DNA from: Ariolimax columbianus
Lineage: Eukaryota; Mollusca; Gastropoda; Stylommatophora; Arionidae
DNA: 64,000 nucleotides
Reading direction: 5' to 3'
Assembly (NCBI GenBank): GCA_036924085.1
Contig: JAVGWX010000011.1
Coordinates: 91,710,319 to 91,774,318, forward strand
The position numbers and the translations under genes are program-made. Under the pieces are notes generated by a model that saw only the letters and a program-made list of their open reading frames with translations, had not been told where the DNA came from and did not search any database. Positions 55,441 through 64,000 of the stretch are shown one piece after another (the stretch's first letter is position 1; each line of letters begins with the position of its first letter).

Positions 55441-55857
55441 CAAACAGCTGGATTATGTTGTTGTACAAACAGCTGGATTATGTTGCTGAACAAACAGCTG
55501 GATTATGTTGTTGTACAAACAGCTGGATTATGTTGCTGTACAAACAGCTGGATTATGTTGTTGTACAAACAGCTGGATTATGTTGTTGTACAATCAGCTG
55601 GATTATGTTGCTGTACAAACAGCTGGATTATGTTGTTGTACAAACAGCTGGATTATGTTGTTGTACAAACAGCTGGATTATGTTGTTGTACAAACAGCTG
55701 AATTATGTTGTTGTACAAACAGCTGGATTATGTTGTTGTACAAACAGCTGGATTATGTTGTTGTACAAACAGCTGGATTATGTTGTTGTACAAACAGCTG
55801 GATTATGTTGTTGTACAAACAGCTGGATTATGTTGTTGTACAAACAGCTGGATTATG
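55440..55857. repeat. 25-bp array seeded at the mariner NSWI motif, 17 copies
   Basis: The unit caaacagctggattatgttg plus ttgta steps by 25 bases. Its first copy encodes the TNSWIM of the transposase (family NNSWILHHDNAPAH). The frame downstream of the last copy resumes with HEPAYRSLLI, the counterpart of HDNAPAH-SLL. The expansion therefore sits in the codons around the second catalytic Asp. Twenty-five is not a multiple of three, so all frames read rotating versions (WIMLLYKQLDYVVVQTAGLC). Confidence 0.97.
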
Positions 55858-55893
55858 TTGCATGAGCCAGCATATCGATCTCTACTGATTTGT

Positions 55894-56147
55894 TAACATT
55901 TTAATTTGTTTTTTGTGTTCGCCTTATTTCTCTAATACCCAAGGTGGTGTGCGTTGCACTGTGGTTTTTATTTTTGCACCTGTTGGCCCAGTGCATCCGA
56001 CTTCTGCATTCCTTTTATGTAAGGACCTGCTTCCTCCTGCATTTTTAAGGGTGTGCTTCACTGGGGTAACGGCCGATGCTCTTATGGGGATCGAACACAG
56101 CACCTTATGGTTGTGTCACTTAACCACTAGCCTACGCCGTCCCCTGA
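55894..56147 (-). mobile_element. tRNA-derived SINE inserted in mariner
   Basis: On the minus strand from 56142 it reads ggggacggcgtaggctagtg, then gttaagtg, and about 35 bases later tgttcgatcccc. These are an A-box-like and a B-box-like (GTTCGATCC) pair at tRNA spacing, forming a Pol III promoter head. A ~150-bp body and an AT-rich tail (aaaaaacaaattaaaatgtt) follow. It splits HEPAYRSLLI from the LAA / VITLEHPP codons of the mariner frame. I did not find a clear target-site duplication. Confidence 0.65.
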
Positions 56148-56300
56148 AGCAGTATCTCGCAGCACAATGTTATTACCTTGGAACATCCTCCAAATTCTCC
56201 CGACCTGGAACCGGCTGATTTTTGTTCTTGTCCCCTGGACTCTGACATCGGCCCTGACAGGACGGCCATTTAAGGATGCTGAAGAAGTTATCACCAATGT
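56148..56300 (+). pseudogene. Mariner transposase, third catalytic Asp region
   Basis: Reads NVITLEHPPNSPDLEPADF, the counterpart of PPYSPDLAPADFFLF with the third catalytic Asp retained. After a frameshift comes TGRPFKDAEEVITNVTSQLR, which runs into the 27-bp array. Confidence 0.85.
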
Positions 56301-56428
56301 GACAAGTCAGCTGAGACAGATGTTTGTGACAAGTCAGCTGAGAAGGTGTTTGTGACAAGTTAGCTGAGACAGATGTTTGTGACAAGTCAGCTGAGAAGGT
56401 GTTTGTGACAAGTCAGCTGAGACAGGTT
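56300..56428. repeat. 27/19-bp array in the mariner C-terminus, about 5-6 copies
   Basis: gacaagtcagctgagacaga plus tgtttgt alternates with gacaagtcagctgagaaggt plus gtttgt. It expands the VTSQLRQMF codons. The frame resumes as NGFHQCFQQL (56437-56466), the expected F--CFQQW segment. Confidence 0.92.
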
Positions 56429-56474
56429 TTAGATAATGGGTTCCACCAATGTTTCCAGCAGCTGTATTCAGTTC

Positions 56475-57733
56475 AGTTCTAGAGCCATCTCCGCATTGAA
56501 GGTCGGTTGCAATGGATCTCCAGTGTACTCTATCTCTTGCCGTAATGGCGCAACCTGAGAGACTTTTTCCAGTCCATCTCCTGATGTTATCCACCTACCT
56601 AAAGCGTATTCTTCCTCTTGAACGACTGCCTTCCACCCTATCCTCCAGTATGGTCTTCAACAAGGAGGTATGTCTTGTCATTCATTGTCCATGTTTCTGC
56701 GCCATAAAGTAGTGACGCGTATACATAACACCTGCCAATTCTCATTTCAAATTTTAATTTATCTGTTTGGATATCAGTATGTGTCGCATGTTGTGGATGT
56801 CAGTATGTGTCACATGTTGTGGATGTCAGTATGTGTCACATGTTGTGGATGTCAGTATGTGTCACATGTTGTGAATGTCAGTATGTGTCGCATGTTGTCA
56901 AAGACCATTTTGGCCATACCTATTCTCTTTCTGATTTCTCTTTCACAGCTACCATCTTCCGTTATTATATGACCTAGATAGGAGAAACTCAGTACCTGTA
57001 CCAGTAGTTGATCTTTTATTGTTATCTACATACATGGTTTCTTGTCACTTTCCCCAATTATCATAGTCTTTGTTTTCTTGACGTTTATGTCTAATCCAAA
57101 CTTGACTTATTGTGTATATTCTTGTCACAAGCTCTTGTAATTCTTGCTCACATTTTGCCATCAAGACTATCATCCTAATATCTCAAATTGTTCATTGCCA
57201 CTCCTCCAATGACCAGCTCTGACATCCTCTCTATCTGTTTGAATATTTGTTCTGTGTTTATATTAAACAGACAAGGGGAGATAATACACATCCCTGCCTC
57301 ACTCCTCTTTTCACATCTATACTTGGAGAGCATAACTTTCCTGATTTTACTGTAGCAGTTTCTCACCAGTCCAGATTACTGAGCAGTCTTATGTCTTTAC
57401 CATCTAGGCCTATTTCTTGTAGACATTTAATTAATTTCCCATATTGGACTCTGTCAAAAGCAAATATAAATATCATTAAGTATTTCTATATATTTTTATG
57501 TCATTTATGTATTTCTAGATATGTGTATGTCATTTATGTATTTTAATTGTGTGGCTCATTGACTTACTGTTCTAAAGTCTGAACACGCGGTTGTATGAGG
57601 TTTGTTTGAAAGTGCTATAAGCTTAATTGTTTTCAGGTCTGTTGGTATGCATCAAGTTTTGTATGTCATTACACAGATCAGTAAGTATACCAAACTCCCC
57701 TAGGGCCTCCATCATTTCTATGTTTATGTTTCT
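56475..57733 (-). mobile_element. RT element remnant (minus strand) inserted in mariner
   Basis: Minus-strand reading, high to low coordinates: FDRVQYGKLIKCLQEIGLDG (near 57450), CSPSIDVKRGVRQGCVLSPL (about 57290, across shifts), LFNINTEQIFKQIERMSELV, IGGVAMNNLRYAD-type block (57180), VLSFSYLGHIITEDGSCERE and RKRIGMAKMVFDNMR (about 56900-57000), RCYVYASLLYGAETWTMNDK (56690-56750), then the C-terminus RRWTGKSLSGCAITARDRVH (56520-56590). This is a long piece of a non-LTR RT of the RTE/jockey-like kind. Frameshifts and stops make it dead. Its edges are set by where mariner codons stop (56470) and resume (57736). Confidence 0.85.
56775..56895. repeat. 27-bp array inside the minus-strand RT, about 4.5 copies
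   Basis: gtcagtatgtgtcacatgtt plus gtggat steps by 26-27 bases. It lies between the MAKMVFDNMRH and KLKFEMRIGRCYVY parts of the RT, replacing the region of the IL(T)N--I-- motif, and its minus frame begins with those MRH codons. Confidence 0.92.
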
Positions 57734-57735
57734 TT

Positions 57736-57868
57736 ACGCGTTGGCAAAAGTGTGTAGCTGCCGAATAGAACTACTTTGAAGAAAATGTAGAGTAGATAAT
57801 TCTATTGCAACTTATTCCTATACAATCCACTAATTCCGGAACTTTTTGAAGCTACCTCGTAGAAGTTT
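57736..57868 (+). pseudogene. Mariner C-terminus and right terminal inverted repeat
   Basis: Reads RWQKCVAAE, stop, NYFEENVE, the usual RWQKCIAAEGDYFEGD end of mariner transposases, followed within ~70 bases by the inverted repeat at 57833-57863. Confidence 0.8.
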
Positions 57869-58445
57869 TGATCACCTTAGTTCTTTTAAGGCCACCCCAA
57901 TCAGTTAGAAGATGGATCTCAGAACTTAATTGTAACTATTTATTGTTTGCTGCCGCATCTATTTATAAGCCTGGACCAATCCATCTGAAGTATGTACTTT
58001 CTATGTCCTATATATCATGTGTTTGTACATCTTCACACATTCTTTCTACGAAATGCGCAGTTACTTCTAACAGTTCCTTAAACACACGAACTACATTACA
58101 AAAGCATTATGTGTTACCTTATGTAGAAAATCTCATTCGAATTGGAGAGACGCCTATGCCGAAAAACATACCTTTTTTTTTTAAATGTACGGTAAATTAT
58201 TTTCTGCAGGGACAAAATAAATCCTTTGCTAACATAGATCAAAGGAACTAGCCGCTTTAAGAAAATGGCACTATCGGACAAATTGTCAATTAGTCGTAGG
58301 GACATTTGACAGATGAGATCAAGTGTAACAAGTCACGTTTATCGGCGGAATGGTTATTGAGATATTAGACGGCAATTGACGGCAACAATTGTGAAACTGA
58401 TTAGCCATCTGCCGACATTAGAAAGTGTTACACATCTTCCCACAT
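57869..58445. other. AT-rich sequence with an unrecognised 127-codon frame
   Basis: An open plus frame spans 57868-58251 (WISELNCNYLLFAAASIYKP, SHILSTKCAVTSNSSLNT). It has no family motif I know, and its first codons overlap the mariner end. It may be chance in AT-rich DNA. Confidence 0.25.
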
Positions 58446-58459
58446 TGAACAATATTAGC

Positions 58460-59190
58460 CATCTCCCCCACGTTAGTTAGATTAGCCATCCTCCGCGTTA
58501 GTTATATTAGCCATCTCCCCCAGGTTAGTTAGATTAGGCATCTCCCCCAGGTTAGTTAGATTAGGCATCTCCCCCAAGTTAGTTAGATTAGCCATCTCCC
58601 CCAAGTTAGTTAGATTAGCCATCTCCCCCAGGTTAGTTAGATTAGGCATCTCCCCCTGGTTAGTTAGATTAGCCATCTCCCCTAGGTTAGTTAGATTAGG
58701 CATCTCCCCCAGGTTAGTTAGATTAGGCATCTCCCCCAGGTTAGTTAGATTAGCCATCTCCCCCAGGTTAGTTAGATTAGGCATCTCCCCCAGGTTAGTT
58801 AGATTAGCCATCTCCCCCAGGTTAGTTAGATTAGGCATCTCCCCCAGGTTAGTTAGATTAGCCATCTCCCCCAGGTTAGTTAGATTAGGCATCTCCCTCA
58901 GGTTAGTTAGATTAGCCATCTCCCCCAAGTTAGTTAGATTAGGCATCTCCCCCAGGTTAGTTAGATTAGCCATCTCCCCCAGGTTAGTTAGATTAGGCAT
59001 CTCCCCCAGGTTAGTTAGATTAGCCATCTCCCCCAGGTTAGTTAGATTAGGCATCTCCCTCAGGTTAGTTAGATTAGCCATCTCCCCCAAGTTAGTTAGA
59101 TTAGGCATCTCCCTCAGGTTAGTTAGATTAGCCATCTCCCCCAAGTTAGTTAGATTAGGCATCTCCCCCAGGTTAGTTAGATTAGCCATC
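58460..59190. repeat. 27-bp satellite with 54-bp dimer order, about 27 copies
   Basis: The unit attagccatctcccccaggt plus tagttag alternates gccatc and ggcatc copies, giving a 54-bp dimer. The 27-bp step preserves the frame, so the minus strand reads (ANLTNLGEMPNLTNLGEM)n for 235 codons. Not considered a gene. Confidence 0.96.
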
Positions 59191-59615
59191 CCGTCCCTCC
59201 TCCCCCACGTTAGCTAGATTAGCTATCCCCCCTCCTTCCCCCCCCCCGTTTTCTAGATTAGCCATCCCCCCACGTTTTCTAGATTAGCCATCCCTCCCTC
59301 CTCCCCCCACGTTAGCTATATTCGCCATTCCCCCCCCCCCCCACGTAAGCTAGATTAGCCATTCCTTCCCCCCCCCCCCCACGTTAGCTAGATAAGCCAT
59401 TCCCTCCCACCCCACGTTAGCTAGATTAGCCATCCTATCCCCCCACGTTATCTAGATTAGCCACCCTCCCCCCCACGTTAGCTAGATTAGCCACCCTCCC
59501 CCACGTTAGCTAGATTAGCCACCCTCCCCCCACGTTAGCTAGATTAGCCACCCACCCCCCACGTCAGCTAGATTAGCCACCCCCCGCCCCCCCCCCCCAC
59601 GTTAGCTAGATTAGC
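59191..59615. repeat. Degenerate extension of the 27-bp satellite with poly-C
   Basis: cacgttagctagattagcca recurs with variable C runs (3-12) between units. Confidence 0.92.
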
Positions 59616-60535
59616 CCTCATCTATCTGACAGGCTAATGGATTCCACAGGGATCTCGACAGGGCCCCAAGGATGATCCCACTGTTGACCAATGAAAGCTA
59701 TTCGTAACCCGGTAGGAAGGGGGATGGCCGAGAAACGGCGACTAATTCAGGGTTCAGACATTAATGTATCGGTCATTTCGACCATATGCGCCCTGGTTCC
59801 TGAATGTAACTGTTCATTGTTTTAACCCTGTTCAAGGGAAAGTTTCCTAGGTGTAACATTCATAATTGCTGGCTTTCATTATCGACTCTTATTATAAATG
59901 TTGACCACGTGAACATGACATGTTAAAGTAGTGGATGATCGTAAGACTTCGGTAGAATTGTGGGGAAAAGCATAGATCAGAAAGATGGTGGGAGAATTAG
60001 CAAAACCAACTCTGCCATTGCTGTAGTGCCGAGTTGGCCTAGGAAATGGAGTGGGGTAATGTTAAGGGAAAGGGGTAATTCAGAAATAGAGCTCTGACGT
60101 AACAATAGACAGGTTGCCAAAGCTGTCATACGGGTAGTCCAGGCAGTGGAGAGGTAGCCAACACATGACTTGCGCACACAAAGCCACGAAACAAGGCAAA
60201 GTTTAAGGAAGCAGTTACCAAGCGATGTTGCGGAGATGGTCGATCAGATCTGCCAGGTTGGCTTGCTGGTTGTTCTGGCAGCGATAACTCTATGAGTGAT
60301 GTTTTTCCAATATTGACGTTGGGACGGATGGTCAGTGAAGATGAAGACGCGCTAAATTGCTTTTGAAAGACCCTGATTGTCTGACTCCAGCTGGGATCTA
60401 TCAGACTTCATTGCCTCGAACGCGTCCCTGTCAGAACAAAGTGTAGCAAACGCCAGAGATGCCATACCATCGCACTTATTAGAGATTTTGTATTCCATAT
60501 CGAAACTTGAAAGATTGAAGCTGTCAGATCGTCAG
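59616..60535. other. Unique sequence, no gene recognised
   Basis: The minus strand has short open frames (59977-60177, and about 48 codons near 60357-60500 starting MEYKISNKCDGMASLAF) with protein-like composition but no known motif. Confidence 0.4.
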
Positions 60536-60536
60536 A

Positions 60537-60668
60537 GAACACGCTACATGTGAGGACGGACACTACACGCTACATGTGAGGACGGACACTACACGCTACA
60601 TGTGAGGACGGACACTACACGCTACATGTGAGGACGGACACTACACGCTACATGTGAGGACAGACACT
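60537..60668. repeat. 26-bp tandem repeat, 5 copies
   Basis: The unit acgctacatgtgaggacgga plus cactac is nearly perfect. Confidence 0.96.
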
Positions 60669-61479
60669 AGTCACGAGTTTGATGTTAGATACTAGATGAT
60701 GCTGTTATCTATATGCACAACTGATATTGACCAGCGATAGAATCAGGTAGGTACAGGGAACCATCCGCCTAGTGCCAACACCACCTGATAAGAGAGCCTA
60801 GGTACCGATAGTTTAGGCCCTATTGATGCGGTCATGTCAAGTTAGGGACACACATATTTCTATGCGATATTTGTGATGGAATTCACGTCCTTGTGGGAAC
60901 CTGCATTTATTGAATTTGAGAGGGGATGTAATCAGGTCTAAGGGAGATAAGTCTGCTATCCGTCACAATAACAAATAGGATAGCTGGATGGGTTGAGTGG
61001 GTCTGTTACCCCCAATGTAGACTAGATTGGCCACACCCCCTCCCCCCATTAAACAAGGTTTGCCCCAACCCCCTCTCCCCCTTTCGCCTCTTGCACAACA
61101 AACTATATCAACCGTCCGTCATACTGGCTTAGTCACTATCATACCTCTGACGTCAGCTTCCGTACCATCGCTGTTCTGGTGAGAGCCTGTCGGAGTGGCT
61201 GGGAGGGAACCGTTTCAGATTAGCTGTGGCCACTGACGGCTCATGCATGTAATGGAAGGTCATAATAAATGGCTTTCACCCAGGCTGCCTGGGCATAGCA
61301 CATGCAGCCTCATTAAACAGGACGGGAGGGAGGGGGAGTGATAGGCAGAGGCTGGAGGGAGAAAGGGGGAGTGAAGTTAAGGTGGGAGAATAGTAGATTG
61401 GGGAGAGGATGGGGGAGGCGGAGTACGCCTGACTGCTATTCCCTCAGGTTTCAGTGTTAATGGACAGGGCATACACGAT
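60669..61479. other. Unique sequence with a possible LTR end
   Basis: At 60911-60985 ttgagaggggatgtaatcag, aagggagataag and a cgtcaca end recall the candidate LTR end at 14339-14394. No gene is recognised; 61320-61440 is GGGA-rich. Confidence 0.3.
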
Positions 61480-61487
61480 AGTGGGGG

Positions 61488-61518
<31 letters not shown>

Positions 61519-62039
61519 GAGACTAAGGAAAGAGTAGGGGAGATTAAGCATGGCCTAGAGGAGACTAAGGATAGAGAGAGGAGACTGGCAATAGAGTATA
61601 GAAAGTTGAATAAGGATAGAGTATAGAGAGGAGACTAAGGATATAGTAGAGAGGAGAGGACAGAGGTGCCTAAGGACAGAGTAGAGAGAGAGAGGAGAGA
61701 ACTGTAAGAGCAGACGAAGGATAGAGTGGGGCGAGAGGAGAGGGTAGAGTAGAGGGAAGAGACAAAATAGAGAAGGGAGACAGGATAGAGTGGACAGATG
61801 AGAAGACAGAGTACATAGAGGATACTAAGGAAAGAGTAGAGGGAGGAGAGGACTGAGAAGAGAGAGGATAAGGATAGAGTAGAGAAGGGAGACTGATAGA
61901 AAAGGGAGACTAAATATAGAGTAGAGAAGAGAGGATAGATTAGAGAGAGGAAAATAAGGATAGAGTAGGGAAGGCAGACTAAGGATAGAGTAGAAACGGG
62001 AGCATAAGAATTGAGTAGAGAAGGGAGACTAAGGATATA
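61480..62039. repeat. Degenerate GA-rich repeat (agagtagagaggagactaagg)
   Basis: Irregular copies of aggatagagtagagaaggga and gagactaaggatagagtag; probably the decayed edge of the next array. Confidence 0.85.
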
Positions 62040-63090
62040 ATAGAGAGAGGAGACTATAGATGGATTAGAGAGAGAAGACTATAGCTAGATTAGAGAGGAG
62101 ACTATAGCTAGATTAGAGAGGAGACTATAGATATATTAGAGAGAGGAGACTATAGATAGATTAGAGAGAGGAGACTAAGATTAGAGAGAGGAGACTATAG
62201 CTAGATTAGAGAGGAGACTATAGCTAGATTAGAGAGGAGACTATAGATATATTAGAGAGAGGAGACTATAGATAGATTAGAGAGAGGAGACTAAGATTAG
62301 AGAGAGGAGACTATAGCTAGATTAGAGAGGAGACTATAGCTAGATTAGAGAGAGGAGACTATAGATAGATTAGAGAGGAGACTATAGATAGATTAGAGAG
62401 GAGACTATAGATAGATTAGAGAGAGGAGACTATAGATAGATTAGAGAGGAGACTATAGCTAGATTAGAGAGAGGAGACTATAGATAGATTAGAGAGGAGA
62501 CTATAGATAGATTAGAGAGGAGACTATAGATAGATTAGAGAGAGGAGACTATAGATAGATTAGAGAGGAGACTATAGATAGATTAGAGAGGAGACTATAG
62601 ATAGATTAGAGAGAGGAGACTATAGCTAGATTAGAGAGAGGAGACTATAGATAGATTAGAGAGGAGACTATAGATAGATTAGAGAGGAGACTATAGATAG
62701 ATTAGAGAGAGGAGACTATAGCTAGATTAGAGAGAGGAGACTATAGATAGATTAGAGAGGAGACTATAGCTAGATTAGAGAGAGGAGACTATAGCTAGAT
62801 TAGAGAGGAGACTATAGCTAGATTAGAGAGAGGAGACTATAGATAGATTAGAGAGAGGAGACTATAGATAGATTAGAGAGGAGACTATAGATAGATTAGA
62901 GAGAGGAGACTAAGATTAGAGAGAGGAGACTATAGATATATTAGAGAGAGGAGACTATAGATAGATTATAGAGAGGAGACTATAGATAGATTAGAGAGAG
63001 GAGACTATATATAGATTATAGAGAGGAGACTATAGATAGATTAGAGAGGAGACTATAGATAGATTAGAGAGAGGAGACTATAGCTAGAGT
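62040..63090. repeat. 23/25-bp satellite, about 44 copies
   Basis: The unit tagattagagaggagactat plus aga or agc alternates with a form carrying an extra ga (gagagagg). Phrases of several units, such as the gagactaagattagagagag variant at about 62180 and 62285, recur roughly 105 bases apart. Confidence 0.95.
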
Positions 63091-63197
63091 ACACCATATC
63101 ATCAGTCGTATCTCTAACTGGGGTTGAGATACATGAGAGGTGAGAGAGGTGACTAAGTTGAGTGATTGAGAGCTGTATAAAATCTGGAAAGAGATGG
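63091..63197. other. Short spacer
   Basis: A short, mostly unique spacer between the 23/25-bp satellite and the terminal array. Nothing else is recognised. Confidence 0.5.
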
Positions 63198-64000
63198 TCT
63201 TAGACACCTCTCTCCCATATCTTAGACACCTCTCTCCCCCACATCTTAGTCACGTGTCTAAGATGTGGGGGAGAGAGGTGTCTAAGGTATTGGAGAGCGG
63301 TGTCTAAGATGTGGGAGAGAGGTGTCTAAGATGTGGGAGACAGAGGTGTCTAAGATATGGGAGAGAGGTGTCTAAGATGTGGGGGAGAGAGGTGTCTAAG
63401 ATATGGGAGAGAGGTGTCTAAGATGTGGGAAAGAAAGGTGTCTAAGATGTGGGAGAGAGGTGCCTAAGATGTGGGGGAGAGTGGTGTCTAAGATATGGGA
63501 GAGAGGTGTCTAAGATGTGGGAGAGAGGTGTCTAAGATGTGGGAGAGAGAGGTGTCTAAGATGTGGAGGCGAGAGGTGTCTAAGGTGTGGGAGAGAGAGG
63601 TGTCTATGATGTGGGGGAGAGAGTTGTCTAAGATGTGGGGAGAGAGGTGTCTAAGATGTTGGAGAGAGAGGTGTCTAAGATGTGGTGGAGAGGGTGTCTA
63701 AGACGGTGGAAGAGAGAGGTGTCTAAGATGTGGGGGATAGGGTGTCTAAGCCGATGGAAGAGATGTGTCTAAGAGGTGGGAGAGAGAGGTGTCTAAGATG
63801 TGGGAGAGAGAGGTGTCTAAGATGTTGGAGAGAGAGATGTCTAAGATGTGGGGGAGAGGGTGTCTAAGATGTGAGGGAGAGGTGTCTAAAAGGTGGAAGA
63901 GAAAGGTGTCTAAGATGATGGAAGAGAGAGGTGTCTAAGATGTGGGGGAGAGGGTGTCTAAGATGTGGGGGAGAGGTGTCTAAGATGTGGGAGCGAGAGA
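63198..64000. repeat. 22-24-bp satellite running off the window
   Basis: The unit ggtgtctaagatgtgggaga plus ga with gggg and ga length variants. The first two units (63198-63249) are in the opposite orientation to the rest. The array is cut by the window end. Confidence 0.95.
63222..63285. repeat. Perfect 28-bp inverted repeat with 8-base loop
   Basis: 63222-63249 and 63258-63285 are exact reverse complements around tcacgtgt. With mismatches the arms extend about 20 bases further. It marks the point where the satellite flips orientation. Confidence 0.93.

Larger units (their letters stand above)
53292..57868 (+). mobile_element. Mariner element with three nested insertions
   Basis: Terminal inverted repeats bound the element: cgaggtagcttcaaagggtt at 53303 and, in reverse complement, cgaggtagcttcaaaaagtt ending near 57863. 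Between them are mariner transposase pieces in order: HTH (53466-53570 and 55137-55300), NSWI region (55320-55460), HEPAYRSLLI (55858), PPNSPDLEPADF (56190), GRPFKDAEEVITNV (56259) and the C-terminus WQKCVAAE..NYFEENVE (57737-57790). A CR1-like LINE, a tRNA-derived SINE and a minus-strand RT element interrupt it. Its own span without insertions would be roughly 1.5 kb plus two arrays. Confidence 0.85.

Noticed and set aside
57868..58251. 127-codon plus frame after the mariner
   Set aside because: AT-rich, overlaps the mariner terminal repeat, with no known motif; kept only as unassigned sequence.
58482..59189. 235-codon (NLTNLGEM)n frame that might look like a leucine-rich or antifreeze-type repeat protein
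   Set aside because: The 27-bp period simply preserves the frame. There is no flanking non-repeat coding sequence, the LRR consensus is not met and the repeat decays into poly-C spacers.

Overview
This window is eukaryotic, non-genic DNA built almost entirely from tandem repeats and decayed transposable elements (TEs). I found no convincing host gene, rRNA or functional tRNA. The TE mix is animal: a 5'-truncated CR1-like LINE, several RTE/jockey-type reverse transcriptase (RT) remnants, a Penelope-like element with a GIY-YIG endonuclease, a Mutator-like (MULE) transposase, an IS630/Tc1-like DDE transposase, a mariner transposase, a tRNA-derived SINE and LTR-like dispersed repeats. A mollusc or other lophotrochozoan would fit, but that is inference with low confidence.

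Layout. 1-7.2 kb: two RT remnants among 18-, 39-, 55-, 44-, 38-, 4-, 23-, 19- and 56-bp arrays, with a diverged inverted repeat (about 195-365 against 5585-5735). 7.3-11.9 kb: LTR-like copy C (minus), a Penelope-like remnant, an RT remnant and a CTAA-type microsatellite. 12-19.1 kb: a string of 22-44 bp minisatellites, GT-rich tracts and one possible LTR end. 19.4-27.5 kb: an 8-bp-monomer satellite in three blocks, each led by the same ~90-bp header; blocks 1 and 2 are near-identical copies. 27.6-31 kb: 15-, 16-, 33-, 17-, 24- and 19-bp arrays and an RT tail (minus). 31.3-34.0 kb: a MULE transposase pseudogene broken by six arrays. 34.3-37.9 kb: a CR1 3' end preceded by a 39-bp array, then CA-rich and C-rich tracts. 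38-46.3 kb: LTR-like copies A and B and more minisatellites. 46.7-50.1 kb: a 43-bp satellite with a 473-bp higher-order repeat. 50.1-53.3 kb: the IS630-like transposase with two 41-bp arrays. 53.3-57.9 kb: a mariner element holding nested CR1, SINE and minus-strand RT insertions. 58.4-64 kb: 27-, 26-, 23/25- and 22-24-bp arrays running off the window.

The main observation is that many minisatellites here are not anonymous. Their monomers can be read as short pieces of TE proteins, and the array sits exactly where that piece belongs in the flanking TE reading frame. This holds for the RTE-type RT tail, the Penelope linker, five sites in the MULE, the IS630 LRLPPY..PIE motif and the segment after it, the mariner NSWI/HDNAPAH motif and C-terminus, a minus-strand RT, and probably the CR1 tail. 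TE coding DNA therefore appears to seed minisatellites repeatedly in this locus. The long repetitive open frames are by-products of stop-free monomers, not genes. All boundaries and copy numbers were read by eye and are approximate.
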